From a virus, in IMG/VR virus record IMGVR_UViG_3300032829_000509, positions 1-22,998 of that record: a DNA stretch of 22,998 nucleotides; one strand, written 5' to 3'. A program made the position numbers and the translations under genes. The notes under the pieces are model-generated. The model did no database searches. It saw nothing but the letters and a program-made list of their open reading frames with translations, and was not told the origin of the DNA. Positions 1 through 8,056 of this stretch are shown piece by piece. Within the stretch, counting starts at the first letter, position 1, and each line of letters begins with the position of its first letter.

Positions 1-390
1 AGGCAATGACACGGCCCGCCCCACCGCATCCAGCAGCTGTTGGTCGCGCATGGCAGCGCGATCGAGGCCGCTCTCCAAGGTATCAGCGGGGAGTGGGTCG
101 TTTTCGACGTAGTCGTCTTCTTGCGTATAGGGGATGTCGCGATAGATCGTGAGCGCTCCGCCCGCAGCAAGTGGCGACGCCGTGCCGGTCGTGGTCAACG
201 TGCCCCCTGCCCCGCCGCCGCCGGCGACAGTGAAGTCGGTCGCGAGGGTGAGCGTCGACGCGACGCCCGAGGCGTTCACGAAGACCGCATTCACGTCCGT
301 GTCGTCGAAGAACGGAAAGTGGATCGTGAAGGCGGCCGAGACGCCGTCGGTCGCGTACTGTTCGCGGGAGATCGTGCTGGAGACGGTCAT
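1..390 (-). CDS. Tail fibre protein, T7-fibre-like N-terminal domain (partial, runs off left edge)
   Basis: The frame opens at an ATG at 390 and stays open for 130 codons to the window edge, so the C-terminal part is missing. The visible part starts MTVSSTISREQYATDG and contains a segment FPFFDDTDVNAVF followed by a Gly-rich turn and the motif YTQEDDYVENDPLPADTLESGLDR. That motif is typical of the T7-type fibre N-terminal domain, which attaches the fibre to the tail. The distal part, not seen here, would bind the host surface. The ATG overlaps the stop of the upstream internal virion protein as ATGA, and a strong Shine-Dalgarno AGGAGG lies about 8 nt upstream, which fixes the start. Position as last gene of the structural series matches gp17 in T7. 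Assignment as adsorption fibre is secure in kind; receptor specificity cannot be judged. Confidence 0.85.
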   Translation of the reverse strand, partial: MTVSSTISREQYATDGVSAAFTIHFPFFDDTDVNAVFVNASGVASTLTLATDFTVAGGGGAGGTLTTTGTASPLAAGGALTIYRDIPYTQEDDYVENDPLPADTLESGLDRAAMRDQQLLDAVGRAVSLP

Positions 391-2819
391 TGCGGACCTC
401 CTATTGTCTGCGGATAGAGAAGCGATTGCCGGTAGTCGCGGCCTCGGTCGATCCGCTGGCGCTCGAGAAAGCCCGGCGCGACGGAGTCCTTGAGCGCGTT
501 GAGGAGCAGGAAATCGACGGCCGGTCGCACATAGGCAAGGTTGACGGACGGCGTGTAGTGCAACGCAAAGTTCAACCAGTCGGCACTCCTGGCATTGCCG
601 TCTCGGGCCCTTATGAAGTTCTCGATCGGGGTCGCGGCCGGGCCGATGTCCGGTCCCGCCTCTGCCTCCAGCGGGCGGCCAGCCAAGCGATCGACCTGAC
701 CGAACAGGTAGTCGCCGTAGATACCGGCGCCTCCACTTCGGCTGAAGGCAGTCATCAGGCTCTGGGTGTTGGCCGAACCGTCCGGATTGATGAACTTCCG
801 CCGGTCATAGCCTCGCATGTAATCCTGGGCGGTCATCGCGAGGTAGCCGGCGACCAGAGACCCGGCCAGCAGATGGCCGATGTGAAGGACGGCACTGCCG
901 GCGTCACGCTGTCTGAAGATGGTGCGGCCAAACACCCGTCGTGTGAAGGCGACGTTGAGCGGTGTCAGCTGGAACAGTATGCGCAGCAATTCGCCGGTCA
1001 ATGTGCCGGCCGCCTGGGTCGCACCGACCATTCCGAAGTCGATCTCGGTGGTGTAGAAGCGGCGGAGGGCAAGCTCGATCTCGTACTTGGCGCGGGCGAT
1101 CTTGCCGCCGGTCTCATCGCCGCCGGTGAATGACCGAAACAACTCGTCCGGCAGGGCGGAGATCCGGTCAGGCGTCACATATCGGTTGCCGTTCGGCCCA
1201 TCGAAGGCCGCCGCGCGGACCACGCTCCACCGCACCTCGTCGATTCCATGATTGCCGAGCACGAACCGCAGGTGATCGGGCAGCGCGTTCCAGTACCGAT
1301 CCGACATGTTGCCAATCTGGGCCGCTATCATCCGGGCGCCGGTCGCCCGAATGTTGTCGGTCGGACCGGTGAGGCCCGACCACTTGAAATACGTCGTCAT
1401 TGCGGAACTGATGGCGCCTGGCAGCGAATCCTCCGCATAAGTGGACGCGTGGATGTCGCCCAAGATGCCCTGGATGCCTTCGCCGATGAGATACGCAATC
1501 TCCTTTTCGTCAGCACCCGTCTGCCGCGCCGCCGCCTCGATCGTCCCCACCATCTGGTCATGATAGGAGGCCAGCAGCGAGCGTCCCTGGTAGCTCAGAT
1601 TGGCCGCCCGGGTTACTGCGTCCTCGACCGCACTGATGATCGCGTCACCAAATCTTGCCATCGATCGGAGGGCCTGATCGCCGCGGAACAGCCTGGCCAC
1701 CGTCAGCCCATCGGGATTGGCCGAAGCCGTCACGCCCTCGGCCTCGGCGATTGCCTCGCGGGCGACGGCGTCTAGGATCGAACCGAGCACTGCCTCCGGG
1801 TCCGGCCCCAGGATCTGCGTCTGGGCCGCGATCGCGGCCATCTTGCGCTGGTGGGCCAGCATGCCGGTCCAGATGTTGCCGTGACCGAACTCGGCCTGAT
1901 AGGCGAGCCAGTCGTCGGCGGATTTGAAGCGCAAGAACCGGCCTTTGCCGAGTGACTTCACGAGGTCGCGCGGCCCTACACGATCGCCCGCACGCGGTGC
2001 CGTCGACGTCTTGCTCCTGCCGGTGACGATCGCGAGGTATATATCCCGCAACGCATCGTGCGCCTCCTCGGCTGAGAGATCGGGGAAGGTGCGGGCGAGG
2101 TCGAGGCGTGGTGCGATCCGGGAGATCCAGGCATCATCCGTGACGCCAAGCAGCTTCGATGCGTCGTGGGCGTGCGGGCCGCCCCAATCGTCGAGTTTTC
2201 CGATGTTAGCCCCCAGCCGGTTGAGATCGATCCGGCTGACGTCGGCGTATTCAGCGAAGACCCGCGCGACCTTGGCCGCATCGGGATTGCCTCTCCGGCC
2301 GGGCATCCCGTCTTGCCGGAACTCGAACATCTCCCACACGATGTCAGCGGCGAAGGCCTGGTCCCCGACCAGCCGCAAGGCCGAGGGCATCTGTTGCAGG
2401 ACCTCCGCCATCATGTCGCCGATATATCGGGCCTCGAAGGCGAGCTTGATTGCATAGATGGAGTGCCGACCCTCGGCGATCCCCTTCACGGTGCCTTCGA
2501 AGAGCGCCTGGACGGCTTCCTTTGGTGCGAGACCCTGCGCCGTCAGCGCCTTCAACTGACCATCCGTCCGGTCTCTAGCGAGGATGGTCATCGCCGACTG
2601 CTTCCGCTGAAGGGTGGCCGCCAACCTGACCTTGTTCGCCTCCTCGGCCGCGACTTCGCGCATCCGTTCGTCGAGGTTGTCGATCTTGCCCTCGGCCTCA
2701 AGAGCGCGGCGGCGGTGGTCGATCGCCGCCACGATCTGCTCGATTTCCTCATCGGAGAGACGGTTGCCCGAGGCCGCTCGGACCGCTGCGATGCGGGCGA
2801 CGGAAACTCCGGTGGCCAT
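387..2819 (-). CDS. Internal virion protein, gp16-like (DNA ejection/transfer)
   Basis: An 810-residue protein in the position of T7 gp16, the large internal core protein ejected into the cell envelope during infection. The N-terminal half is charged and helical. A hydrophobic stretch at about residues 643-668 (HIGHLLAGSLVAGYLAM) could insert into a membrane. The C-terminal end (YTPSVNLAYVRPAVDFLLL, then PGFLERQRIDRGRDYRQSLL) resembles the C-terminus of large ejection proteins of T7-like and related podoviruses. I see no lysozyme/transglycosylase catalytic motif at the N-terminus, unlike T7 gp16, so the murein-cleaving activity may be absent or elsewhere. The start ATG overlaps the preceding stop as TAATG with GGAG 8 nt upstream; its own stop overlaps the fibre start as ATGA. 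Function is inferred from order, size and C-terminal pattern. Confidence 0.7.
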   Translation of the reverse strand: MATGVSVARIAAVRAASGNRLSDEEIEQIVAAIDHRRRALEAEGKIDNLDERMREVAAEEANKVRLAATLQRKQSAMTILARDRTDGQLKALTAQGLAPKEAVQALFEGTVKGIAEGRHSIYAIKLAFEARYIGDMMAEVLQQMPSALRLVGDQAFAADIVWEMFEFRQDGMPGRRGNPDAAKVARVFAEYADVSRIDLNRLGANIGKLDDWGGPHAHDASKLLGVTDDAWISRIAPRLDLARTFPDLSAEEAHDALRDIYLAIVTGRSKTSTAPRAGDRVGPRDLVKSLGKGRFLRFKSADDWLAYQAEFGHGNIWTGMLAHQRKMAAIAAQTQILGPDPEAVLGSILDAVAREAIAEAEGVTASANPDGLTVARLFRGDQALRSMARFGDAIISAVEDAVTRAANLSYQGRSLLASYHDQMVGTIEAAARQTGADEKEIAYLIGEGIQGILGDIHASTYAEDSLPGAISSAMTTYFKWSGLTGPTDNIRATGARMIAAQIGNMSDRYWNALPDHLRFVLGNHGIDEVRWSVVRAAAFDGPNGNRYVTPDRISALPDELFRSFTGGDETGGKIARAKYEIELALRRFYTTEIDFGMVGATQAAGTLTGELLRILFQLTPLNVAFTRRVFGRTIFRQRDAGSAVLHIGHLLAGSLVAGYLAMTAQDYMRGYDRRKFINPDGSANTQSLMTAFSRSGGAGIYGDYLFGQVDRLAGRPLEAEAGPDIGPAATPIENFIRARDGNARSADWLNFALHYTPSVNLAYVRPAVDFLLLNALKDSVAPGFLERQRIDRGRDYRQSLLYPQTIGGPQ

Positions 2820-4957
2820 TACGGCTTCTCCGGAAGACGACCGGCAGCCTCGTAGGCCCTGGCATACTCATCGGCCCGTTTTACCGCAGCCTCGGCCTCA
2901 TTCAAGGCATCCTGTTCCGCCTTGGTCAGCTGGCCGGCCTGCCGGAGCTGCTGAACATCGCCCAGCTGCGCGGAATCATCGGATTCGGAGTAGACGCCCT
3001 GCTCGGCTGTGAGATCTCGCAGTCTTACGTCAGCGCGGGATCGGTGTTCGCCGACGGATGCGCCGTCGGCGGATGTGTCTGCTTGACGCTCGGTCGGCCC
3101 AGTCTTGGTCGAGCCCTGAGGTGGGCCGCCTAGGCTTTGTCGGTGCCCTTGTCCTGCTCTGCGTCCAGCTCCAGCACCGCTTTCCGCAGCTCCTCGATCC
3201 CGTATTTGTCCGTGATCGCCTCGAGCTCCGCCGGCGACCAGGGTCGGCCCTGCCGCGCCTTGATCTCCGCCAGCGCCAGGCGCATTCCCACGAGCTGGAT
3301 CTTGTCCGTGATCGCGTCGAGATCCACGAATGTCGGCGCCGGGTCCGCCGCCGGCTGGCTCTTGTCCTCTGCCGGATTCTTCTCCGCCGGATCTTTCTCC
3401 GCCGGATTCTTCGACGAGGCGCGGTGGGGATCCCCGGGGGACGTCGTTCGAGTATCGGGCATAGCTGTCTGCCTCCGCTTTCAGGACTTCATAAGTCTGC
3501 ACCGGTTGGTCGCCGACGCTCAACACGTATTCCGGGTCGACGAACCGGCCTTCCTTGGCGTCGCGGAAGCGACCCATCGCCCGATTGACGGCTTTCTCGA
3601 TGGGAAGGTCGGTCAGGACCAGATGAACTCGGTAGCCGGCCTCCTTCAGGACCTTGAGCTTCGCCCGTGCGTTGTCAAGGGTCTTGCCGACCACCGGGAG
3701 GACGAGGTTATCTCCGGCGCGCATCGCGCGTCTGACGACGCCGGTCGCGATCATGTCGCTCTCGTCGTGCACCGCCGTGGCGCCGATGCCGCCACCATAT
3801 TCCGGCAGTCTCTCCTTCGCTGCGTCGCTATCGATGAGGAGCGCGCGATATCGGGTAGCCAGAGGAACTGCGATCGTGCTCTTGCCCGAGGCCGGCGGCC
3901 CCAGGATGATCATTGCCTCACGGCCCTTCTCGCCCGCACCAGTGCCATAGAGCGCATCGGCGACGTCAATTCGCAGCTGCTGACGCTCGGGCGTCGCGAT
4001 GCCGATGGTCTTCGGGATGGCGCGCGCGGCAAGCTGCGCGTCCTTGATGTCGTCGGGCCAAGGGTCGCCCAATCTCCACACAGTGTTCTGCCGCAACTCC
4101 GGAGCTCCGTCCGATGTCGGACCGAGACCGGCCGGAAACAGGACCGATTGTCGGTAGGAGTCCGCGACATCGATCGGCCGATCGTTCGCAACCGCATCGG
4201 CGGCCTCGCCCAGGGTCTGGAGAGCGGTCGAGACGTGCTCCGGGTGACGGTCACCCAGTCTCTCAAAGCCGCCGTGGATCGCACCGCCAATGCCACCGGT
4301 AAGCGCGCCCAATGCGATATCGGTCAGCTGGTCGGCGAAGCTCACATCCTCGCCGAACTGCCGCCGCGATGAAGCGATTAACGGTTCCTCGACTGAGGTC
4401 AAGAGTCCCGCGTCGAGTGTACCGACCCCTGCGCGCGTCATCATGGCCCCAATGCGGGTCGCGTTAGCGACCTTGAAAGCCGATCCGAAGACCGGGATGT
4501 AGTTGACGGGGTCGGGCGCCGAGCCGATGACGCTGCCGGCGACCAGCGCCGCGACAGTACCCACGCCCCACACCCGGTTTTGCCGCAGCCGAGCGCGATA
4601 CTGATCGCCGTCGTAGATTTCCGCCTTTGCTTCGGCACGTGCCTGCGTAATCCGGCCGTCGTAGGGGATACCCTCCCGGTACCAGGGCGACGACTTCCAT
4701 TGATCCTCGGTCAGGATCGGCACGCCGGACGGCTTCCACGCCATGGCGGCGAACCGGCCACCATAGGGATTGGCCGAGATCCGATCGTCCTCCGGCACGA
4801 GCGTGCTTTGATACATCGCGCCCGGAAGCGAGTGCTCGAACGCGTCATAGGTGACGGCGCCGAAATACTCGCCGAGCGGCGTCTCGCCATCTCGGATCGC
4901 GGTGTCGAGCTCTGCCGCGGTGATCGCCGGGACGCCCTGAACCTGCCCGAAGATCAT
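2819..4957 (-). CDS. Internal virion / polyvalent protein with zeta-toxin-like kinase domain
   Basis: A 712-residue protein lying between the gp15-like and gp16-like genes. Residues 1-270 look like a virion component, with a hydrophobic segment at about 131-160. Residues about 345-515 look like a zeta-toxin/P-loop kinase domain: Walker A GPPASGKST (353-361), an IDSD motif (375-378) where zeta proteins have the catalytic Asp, then VHDESDMIATGVVRRAM and AGYRVHLVLTDLPIEKAV, both characteristic of that family. Zeta toxins phosphorylate UDP-N-acetylglucosamine and block cell-wall synthesis; whether this copy does so is unknown. No epsilon-type antitoxin is visible. The C-terminal about 95 residues form a charged helical tail. 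Between them, residues about 520-607 are read in a frame with poor coding bias, because another frame (3130-3462) appears to be the selected one there. The start at 4957 (ATGA overlap, GGAG upstream) is preferred to an open extension upstream that runs through the preceding gene. Confidence 0.7.
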   Translation of the reverse strand: MIFGQVQGVPAITAAELDTAIRDGETPLGEYFGAVTYDAFEHSLPGAMYQSTLVPEDDRISANPYGGRFAAMAWKPSGVPILTEDQWKSSPWYREGIPYDGRITQARAEAKAEIYDGDQYRARLRQNRVWGVGTVAALVAGSVIGSAPDPVNYIPVFGSAFKVANATRIGAMMTRAGVGTLDAGLLTSVEEPLIASSRRQFGEDVSFADQLTDIALGALTGGIGGAIHGGFERLGDRHPEHVSTALQTLGEAADAVANDRPIDVADSYRQSVLFPAGLGPTSDGAPELRQNTVWRLGDPWPDDIKDAQLAARAIPKTIGIATPERQQLRIDVADALYGTGAGEKGREAMIILGPPASGKSTIAVPLATRYRALLIDSDAAKERLPEYGGGIGATAVHDESDMIATGVVRRAMRAGDNLVLPVVGKTLDNARAKLKVLKEAGYRVHLVLTDLPIEKAVNRAMGRFRDAKEGRFVDPEYVLSVGDQPVQTYEVLKAEADSYARYSNDVPRGSPPRLVEESGGERSGGEESGRGQEPAGGGPGADIRGSRRDHGQDPARGNAPGAGGDQGAAGPTLVAGGARGDHGQIRDRGAAESGAGAGRRAGQGHRQSLGGPPQGSTKTGPTERQADTSADGASVGEHRSRADVRLRDLTAEQGVYSESDDSAQLGDVQQLRQAGQLTKAEQDALNEAEAAVKRADEYARAYEAAGRLPEKP
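3130..3462 (-). CDS. Nested overlapping ORF, 110 aa, function unknown
   Basis: This frame lies entirely inside the zeta-domain protein gene, shifted +1 relative to it. It has its own ATG with GGAGG 9 nt upstream. By hand count about 85% of its codons end in G or C, and about 90% in its last 78 codons, whereas the containing frame drops to roughly 40% over the same bases. That is the pattern of a translated frame. The product starts with MPDTRTTSPGD, has KNPAE/KDPAE/KNPAE repeats, then a helical C-terminal half with two AITDK motifs and IEELRKAVLELDAEQ. I recognise no family. It may be an independent overlapping gene, the product of a +1 frameshift of the containing gene, or evidence that two compensating indels have shifted the containing gene's middle out of its ancestral frame. 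Confidence 0.5.
   Translation of the reverse strand: MPDTRTTSPGDPHRASSKNPAEKDPAEKNPAEDKSQPAADPAPTFVDLDAITDKIQLVGMRLALAEIKARQGRPWSPAELEAITDKYGIEELRKAVLELDAEQDKGTDKA
3371..3415. repeat. Three tandem 15-bp repeats
   Basis: Three consecutive copies of a 15-bp unit (gccggattcttctcc on the plus strand, with one swapped base pair in copy 2 and a diverged end in copy 3). The unit length keeps both overlapping reading frames open: it encodes Gly/Glu/Ser-rich repeats in the long frame and KNPAE-type repeats in the nested frame. It sits exactly where the coding bias passes from the first frame to the second, so slippage here may have created or extended the overlap. Confidence 0.9.
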
Positions 4958-7143
4958 GGCTGTGCTCCGGGCGGCGTGGGAGCGATCGGAACGAACGTGG
5001 CTGGCCCGTAGTCCGGCAATGGTGACGCAGGCGTCTGCGGACCGGCCTTCAGCTCCTTGAGGCCGCGAGCCTCGACCTCGGCCAGCGTTGCGTATTTCAT
5101 CGCGCGCGACGCGCCGGGAAGGACGAGGGCAAATCCGGCGCCGGAGTTGACCCACACGGCGCCGCGCTCGACGTCGCGGGCGGCTGCCAACACATAGGGA
5201 TTTGGAGGCTCCTTGGTACCCGGCGCGCCGGGTCGCTGCTTCGGCAACAGAGCGGACGCCGCATCACGACGGAGCGCAGCGAGGCCCATTTCGATTGCGT
5301 GAGGCGCCTGATCTTCCACCACCTTCGAATAGTAGATGGCCGCGAGCGCTGGATCGTTGATGGTCGCATACTGGCCGGTGAAGTCCGAGATCGCGTCCCG
5401 GGCGGACTTCGTCGGTTCGCCGCCCAGCAATATCTTAGCCTTCGTGCCTTGTTCGACCGCATCGCGGACGGTACCTGCGAGGGAGGCAGCAGCACCGGCA
5501 TTACCGGTCAGGCTAGCCTGCTGAGCCAGAACGCCCACCAGCCCGTTGTTGAGGCCGGTCGCAATTGCGTCCATGGCTTGCTGAGGGAGTTCGATCCCCT
5601 TGGTCTCGGCCTGAAGCGCGGCGAGCATGCGCTCCGCCTTCGCCATGTCGCCTGACTTCCCGTCGCCCAACGGGTCGGCGGTGTCGAGCACGAGGGCCGT
5701 TCCCGCCGGCAAGCCGCCGTTGATGGTGGTCAGCTGCCCCAGGACCTGGCGGGAGACCGCCGGATCGCCGAGATCCGCGAACTGTATCAGCGCCTGCAGC
5801 TGCAGCTTCGTATTCTGCCGACTCATGATCTGGCCAACGACGGCCGTTGCGACCGCCTGAGGCATCGGCTGAGTCCTTTGTATCGTTACGCCTTGCCGCG
5901 TCTGCTCCTGCTGGGTCAGGACAATGGCCGACCGCAACGCATCCTTGTTGGTTGGATCGGCCTGCCATGCCGACCAGCTCTTCTGAACATTGAGACTGTA
6001 TGCGAGGGCCGCACCTCCGGGGTCGCTGCCACGGTAGGCGGCGTCTTTCTTGTTCCTGAGTTCGGTGAAGAGACGATAGGTTAGCGCGTCCCCCTCGGTG
6101 AAAGCACTCTTGCCCTCCGGGCTGAGTTTCTTCTCCATCGCGTCGAGATCTGCCGGTGACGCCGAGGCAATCGTCGGGCCAAGCTGGCCCTGCGTGGTTG
6201 CCGCTCGGAGATCGCGGATCATGCGCTCGGCTGCCTTATTCCCGGCCGGCGTGCCACCCCAGGTCTTGCGGATCTGATCCTCCGAGATGAGGTTCTGGTT
6301 GCCGGTCGCGGCGGCGGTCGAAACCGCGTCGCGATACGCAATCGAAAGACTCGCCTGTGCGGCGGCCGCGGCCTCGCGCGCATCTTGCTGCGCCCGAGCA
6401 TCATCGACCTTCATCTGATCGATCGCGCGCACCTCGGCTTCAGCAAGACGCGCAGGGTCGGCAAAGGCATTCCACTTCCCGGCCTGCGCATCCTTCAGGA
6501 ACTGCTTTGGATCGGCGCTCGCCTGTCCGTTCATCGCGAAGGTTGCGAGATTCCGGGTCGACCGCTTGATCTCTTCTGCCGCCCGGTCGGGCGCCAGGCC
6601 CTGAGCCCGGATGGTCTTCTCCATCTCCTCGCGGGCAGCGTCGAATCGCTCCGGGTGGTTGACCAGGTTGTTCCCCCAGAGGTCGCCGGCGGAATCGATG
6701 TTGGCCACTCGCTGAGCAATCTGTGACTTTGCGGCGAATTGCGAGGCCTGACCGAGATATTGAGCCCGGAGGCTGCCCATGAAAGCCTGGAGATCGACCC
6801 GCGTCGCGTTGTCCGGCGCCTGACGCAGCAGATCGGCCGCATAGTCGTCGATGATCTTTTCGGTGGCGGCGACGTGACCCGGAGCACCCGATTCGGCGTT
6901 CTGTTCCAACGCGTCATACTGCTTGCCAATCTCGATCTCCGCTTGTGGCTTTTGCACGGCAGACCAGGCTGCGTCGTTCTTCTGCTGGACCGTGGCCTTG
7001 GCGCGGGCCACGTCTGATACACCCTGGCTGAGCTGCTGAAGGCCGGCGCCGAACGCGGCGGCCACGCTGAGACCGCCCTGCGGCGCCACCAGGCGGCCTT
7101 CGGGCATCACCTGACGTTGCCAGATCGGAAAAGTGTCAGTCAT
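4954..7143 (-). CDS. Internal virion protein, gp15-like
   Basis: A 729-residue, Ala/Gln-rich, predominantly helical soluble protein with no signal peptide and no clear membrane segment. Its place directly after the gp14-like gene and before the two other large ejection-type proteins matches T7 gp15, which together with gp14 and gp16 forms the internal core and, after ejection, a channel for DNA across the cell envelope. The beginning, with GGLSVAAAFGAGLQQLSQGVSDVARAKA split across about residues 23-50, is typical of this class: a short capsid-proximal segment followed by long helices. The C-terminus is proline-rich (PTPPGAQP). The ATG at 7143 follows the previous stop by 33 nt with a GGGGGAG close upstream; the stop overlaps the next start as ATGA. 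There are no catalytic motifs, so the call rests on size, composition and gene order. Confidence 0.65.
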   Translation of the reverse strand: MTDTFPIWQRQVMPEGRLVAPQGGLSVAAAFGAGLQQLSQGVSDVARAKATVQQKNDAAWSAVQKPQAEIEIGKQYDALEQNAESGAPGHVAATEKIIDDYAADLLRQAPDNATRVDLQAFMGSLRAQYLGQASQFAAKSQIAQRVANIDSAGDLWGNNLVNHPERFDAAREEMEKTIRAQGLAPDRAAEEIKRSTRNLATFAMNGQASADPKQFLKDAQAGKWNAFADPARLAEAEVRAIDQMKVDDARAQQDAREAAAAAQASLSIAYRDAVSTAAATGNQNLISEDQIRKTWGGTPAGNKAAERMIRDLRAATTQGQLGPTIASASPADLDAMEKKLSPEGKSAFTEGDALTYRLFTELRNKKDAAYRGSDPGGAALAYSLNVQKSWSAWQADPTNKDALRSAIVLTQQEQTRQGVTIQRTQPMPQAVATAVVGQIMSRQNTKLQLQALIQFADLGDPAVSRQVLGQLTTINGGLPAGTALVLDTADPLGDGKSGDMAKAERMLAALQAETKGIELPQQAMDAIATGLNNGLVGVLAQQASLTGNAGAAASLAGTVRDAVEQGTKAKILLGGEPTKSARDAISDFTGQYATINDPALAAIYYSKVVEDQAPHAIEMGLAALRRDAASALLPKQRPGAPGTKEPPNPYVLAAARDVERGAVWVNSGAGFALVLPGASRAMKYATLAEVEARGLKELKAGPQTPASPLPDYGPATFVPIAPTPPGAQP

Positions 7144-7176
7144 GTGCTCCCCCGGTCATCCTCCACCGCAACCCGC

Positions 7177-7617
7177 TCACGACTGCAACCATGCGCCATA
7201 GGCGGAAAGCGCCTTGCTGCCGGCACCGAAGATGCCTTCGACCAGCGCGCCGTTCTGGGACTCCTGCGCTGCTTTGGCCTGGGCGCGATAGTTCCAGGAC
7301 TGCAGCTTCCCCGAATACTCCGCGTTGAGAGCATCGAGTTCGGCGTTGATCGCGGAATCGGCCATTGCATCGACGAACGACGACCCGTCGAGCGCGACGC
7401 CCGATGCTCCCGCTGCGGCGATCTGTTGCCCGCGCAGCCGCTGCGCCTTCTCACGGATCGCCTCGGACTCGCTCGCCGCTTGCTCCTGTGCGATGTCGGC
7501 ATTGGTGTTGTCGACCGCAACCTCGCGGCGCGACTGGGAGGACTGCGCAATGCCGGAGACCAAGGAGCCGGCAGCGGCCGTCGCCGCGGAGAGGAGGAGT
7601 ACCGTCGATGCTTCCAT
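7177..7617 (-). CDS. Internal virion protein, gp14-like
   Basis: A 146-residue protein that opens with a hydrophobic helix (TVLLLSAATAAAGSLVSGIA, residues 5-24), followed by a long Gln/Ala/Glu-rich helical region containing AQRLRGQQIAAAGASGVAL and a short hydrophobic end. This fits T7-type gp14, the small internal protein that inserts in the outer membrane when ejected. The motif with R-x-x-G-Q-x-x-A-x-A-A-S-G-V followed by S-F, where a small polar residue caps the turn, is common in these proteins in many podoviruses. The start ATG has AAGGGG about 10 nt upstream and lies four bases past the stop of the gp13-like gene. The hydrophobic N-terminus could be mistaken for a signal peptide; context argues against that. 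Confidence 0.75.
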   Translation of the reverse strand: MEASTVLLLSAATAAAGSLVSGIAQSSQSRREVAVDNTNADIAQEQAASESEAIREKAQRLRGQQIAAAGASGVALDGSSFVDAMADSAINAELDALNAEYSGKLQSWNYRAQAKAAQESQNGALVEGIFGAGSKALSAYGAWLQS

Positions 7618-7621
7618 GTTC

Positions 7622-8050
7622 TCAAATCCCCTTCAACAGCACGAAGGCCTCGTAATCCTCACCACGACAGAACCGCCGCAGCAGCCCTTCCGGACGGAAT
7701 CCGAGCGCCGCGGCCCAACGCAATCCGGGACCGAACGAAGCCAGGACCTGCGCCTCGATCCGTTCCGCGGGGCAATTCTCGAGCGCGCGCTTGACGCCGC
7801 GCGTGAGCTCCAGCATGTGCCGGCCGGCCGATTGCGACAGCACTGCCCAGGCGACCGCCCTTCCCTCCCAAGGCAAGTGAAAGCCCGCGCACGCGATCGG
7901 CTCCTCGCCGACCATCGCGCTCCAAGCAGGGCCGGCCTCGCCCACCTTCTCGGCGTAGTCGGTGCGGCCGATGAACCGTGCTAGATCCGCTTGCCGCTCT
8001 TGCAGCGCCAGCCGACGCAGATGGTCCGGCCGATAGGAAACCACCTTCAA
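7622..8050 (-). CDS. gp13-like virion-associated protein, GNAT-like fold
   Basis: A 142-residue protein of the size and position of T7 gp13, an internal core protein needed for assembly. The sequence pattern (MKVVSYRPDHLRRL at the start, PIACAGFHLPWEGRAVAWAV in the middle, ALGFRPEGLLRRF near the end) suggests an acyltransferase-like (GNAT) fold as seen in DUF2833-type phage proteins; enzymatic activity is doubtful. The start is unusual. The best-fitting N-terminus begins with TTG at 8050, only two codons after the TGA of tail tubular protein B and in the same frame. AAAGGG lies 9 nt upstream of this TTG. A GTG two codons later (8044), with AAGGG 6 nt upstream, is an alternative. No ATG is available nearby. 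Confidence 0.7.
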   Translation of the reverse strand: MKVVSYRPDHLRRLALQERQADLARFIGRTDYAEKVGEAGPAWSAMVGEEPIACAGFHLPWEGRAVAWAVLSQSAGRHMLELTRGVKRALENCPAERIEAQVLASFGPGLRWAAALGFRPEGLLRRFCRGEDYEAFVLLKGI

Positions 8051-8056
8051 CCCTTG

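Noticed and set aside
4958-5155. Upstream extension of the zeta-domain protein (66 codons)
   Set aside because: It is Arg/Gly-rich out-of-frame reading of the preceding gene; the ATGA overlap at 4957 with a Shine-Dalgarno is clearly better.
7177-7617. Reading the gp14-like protein as secreted because of its hydrophobic N-terminus
   Set aside because: It has no basic start and no cleavage site, and gene order and the GQQIAAAGASGV pattern point to the gp14-type internal protein.
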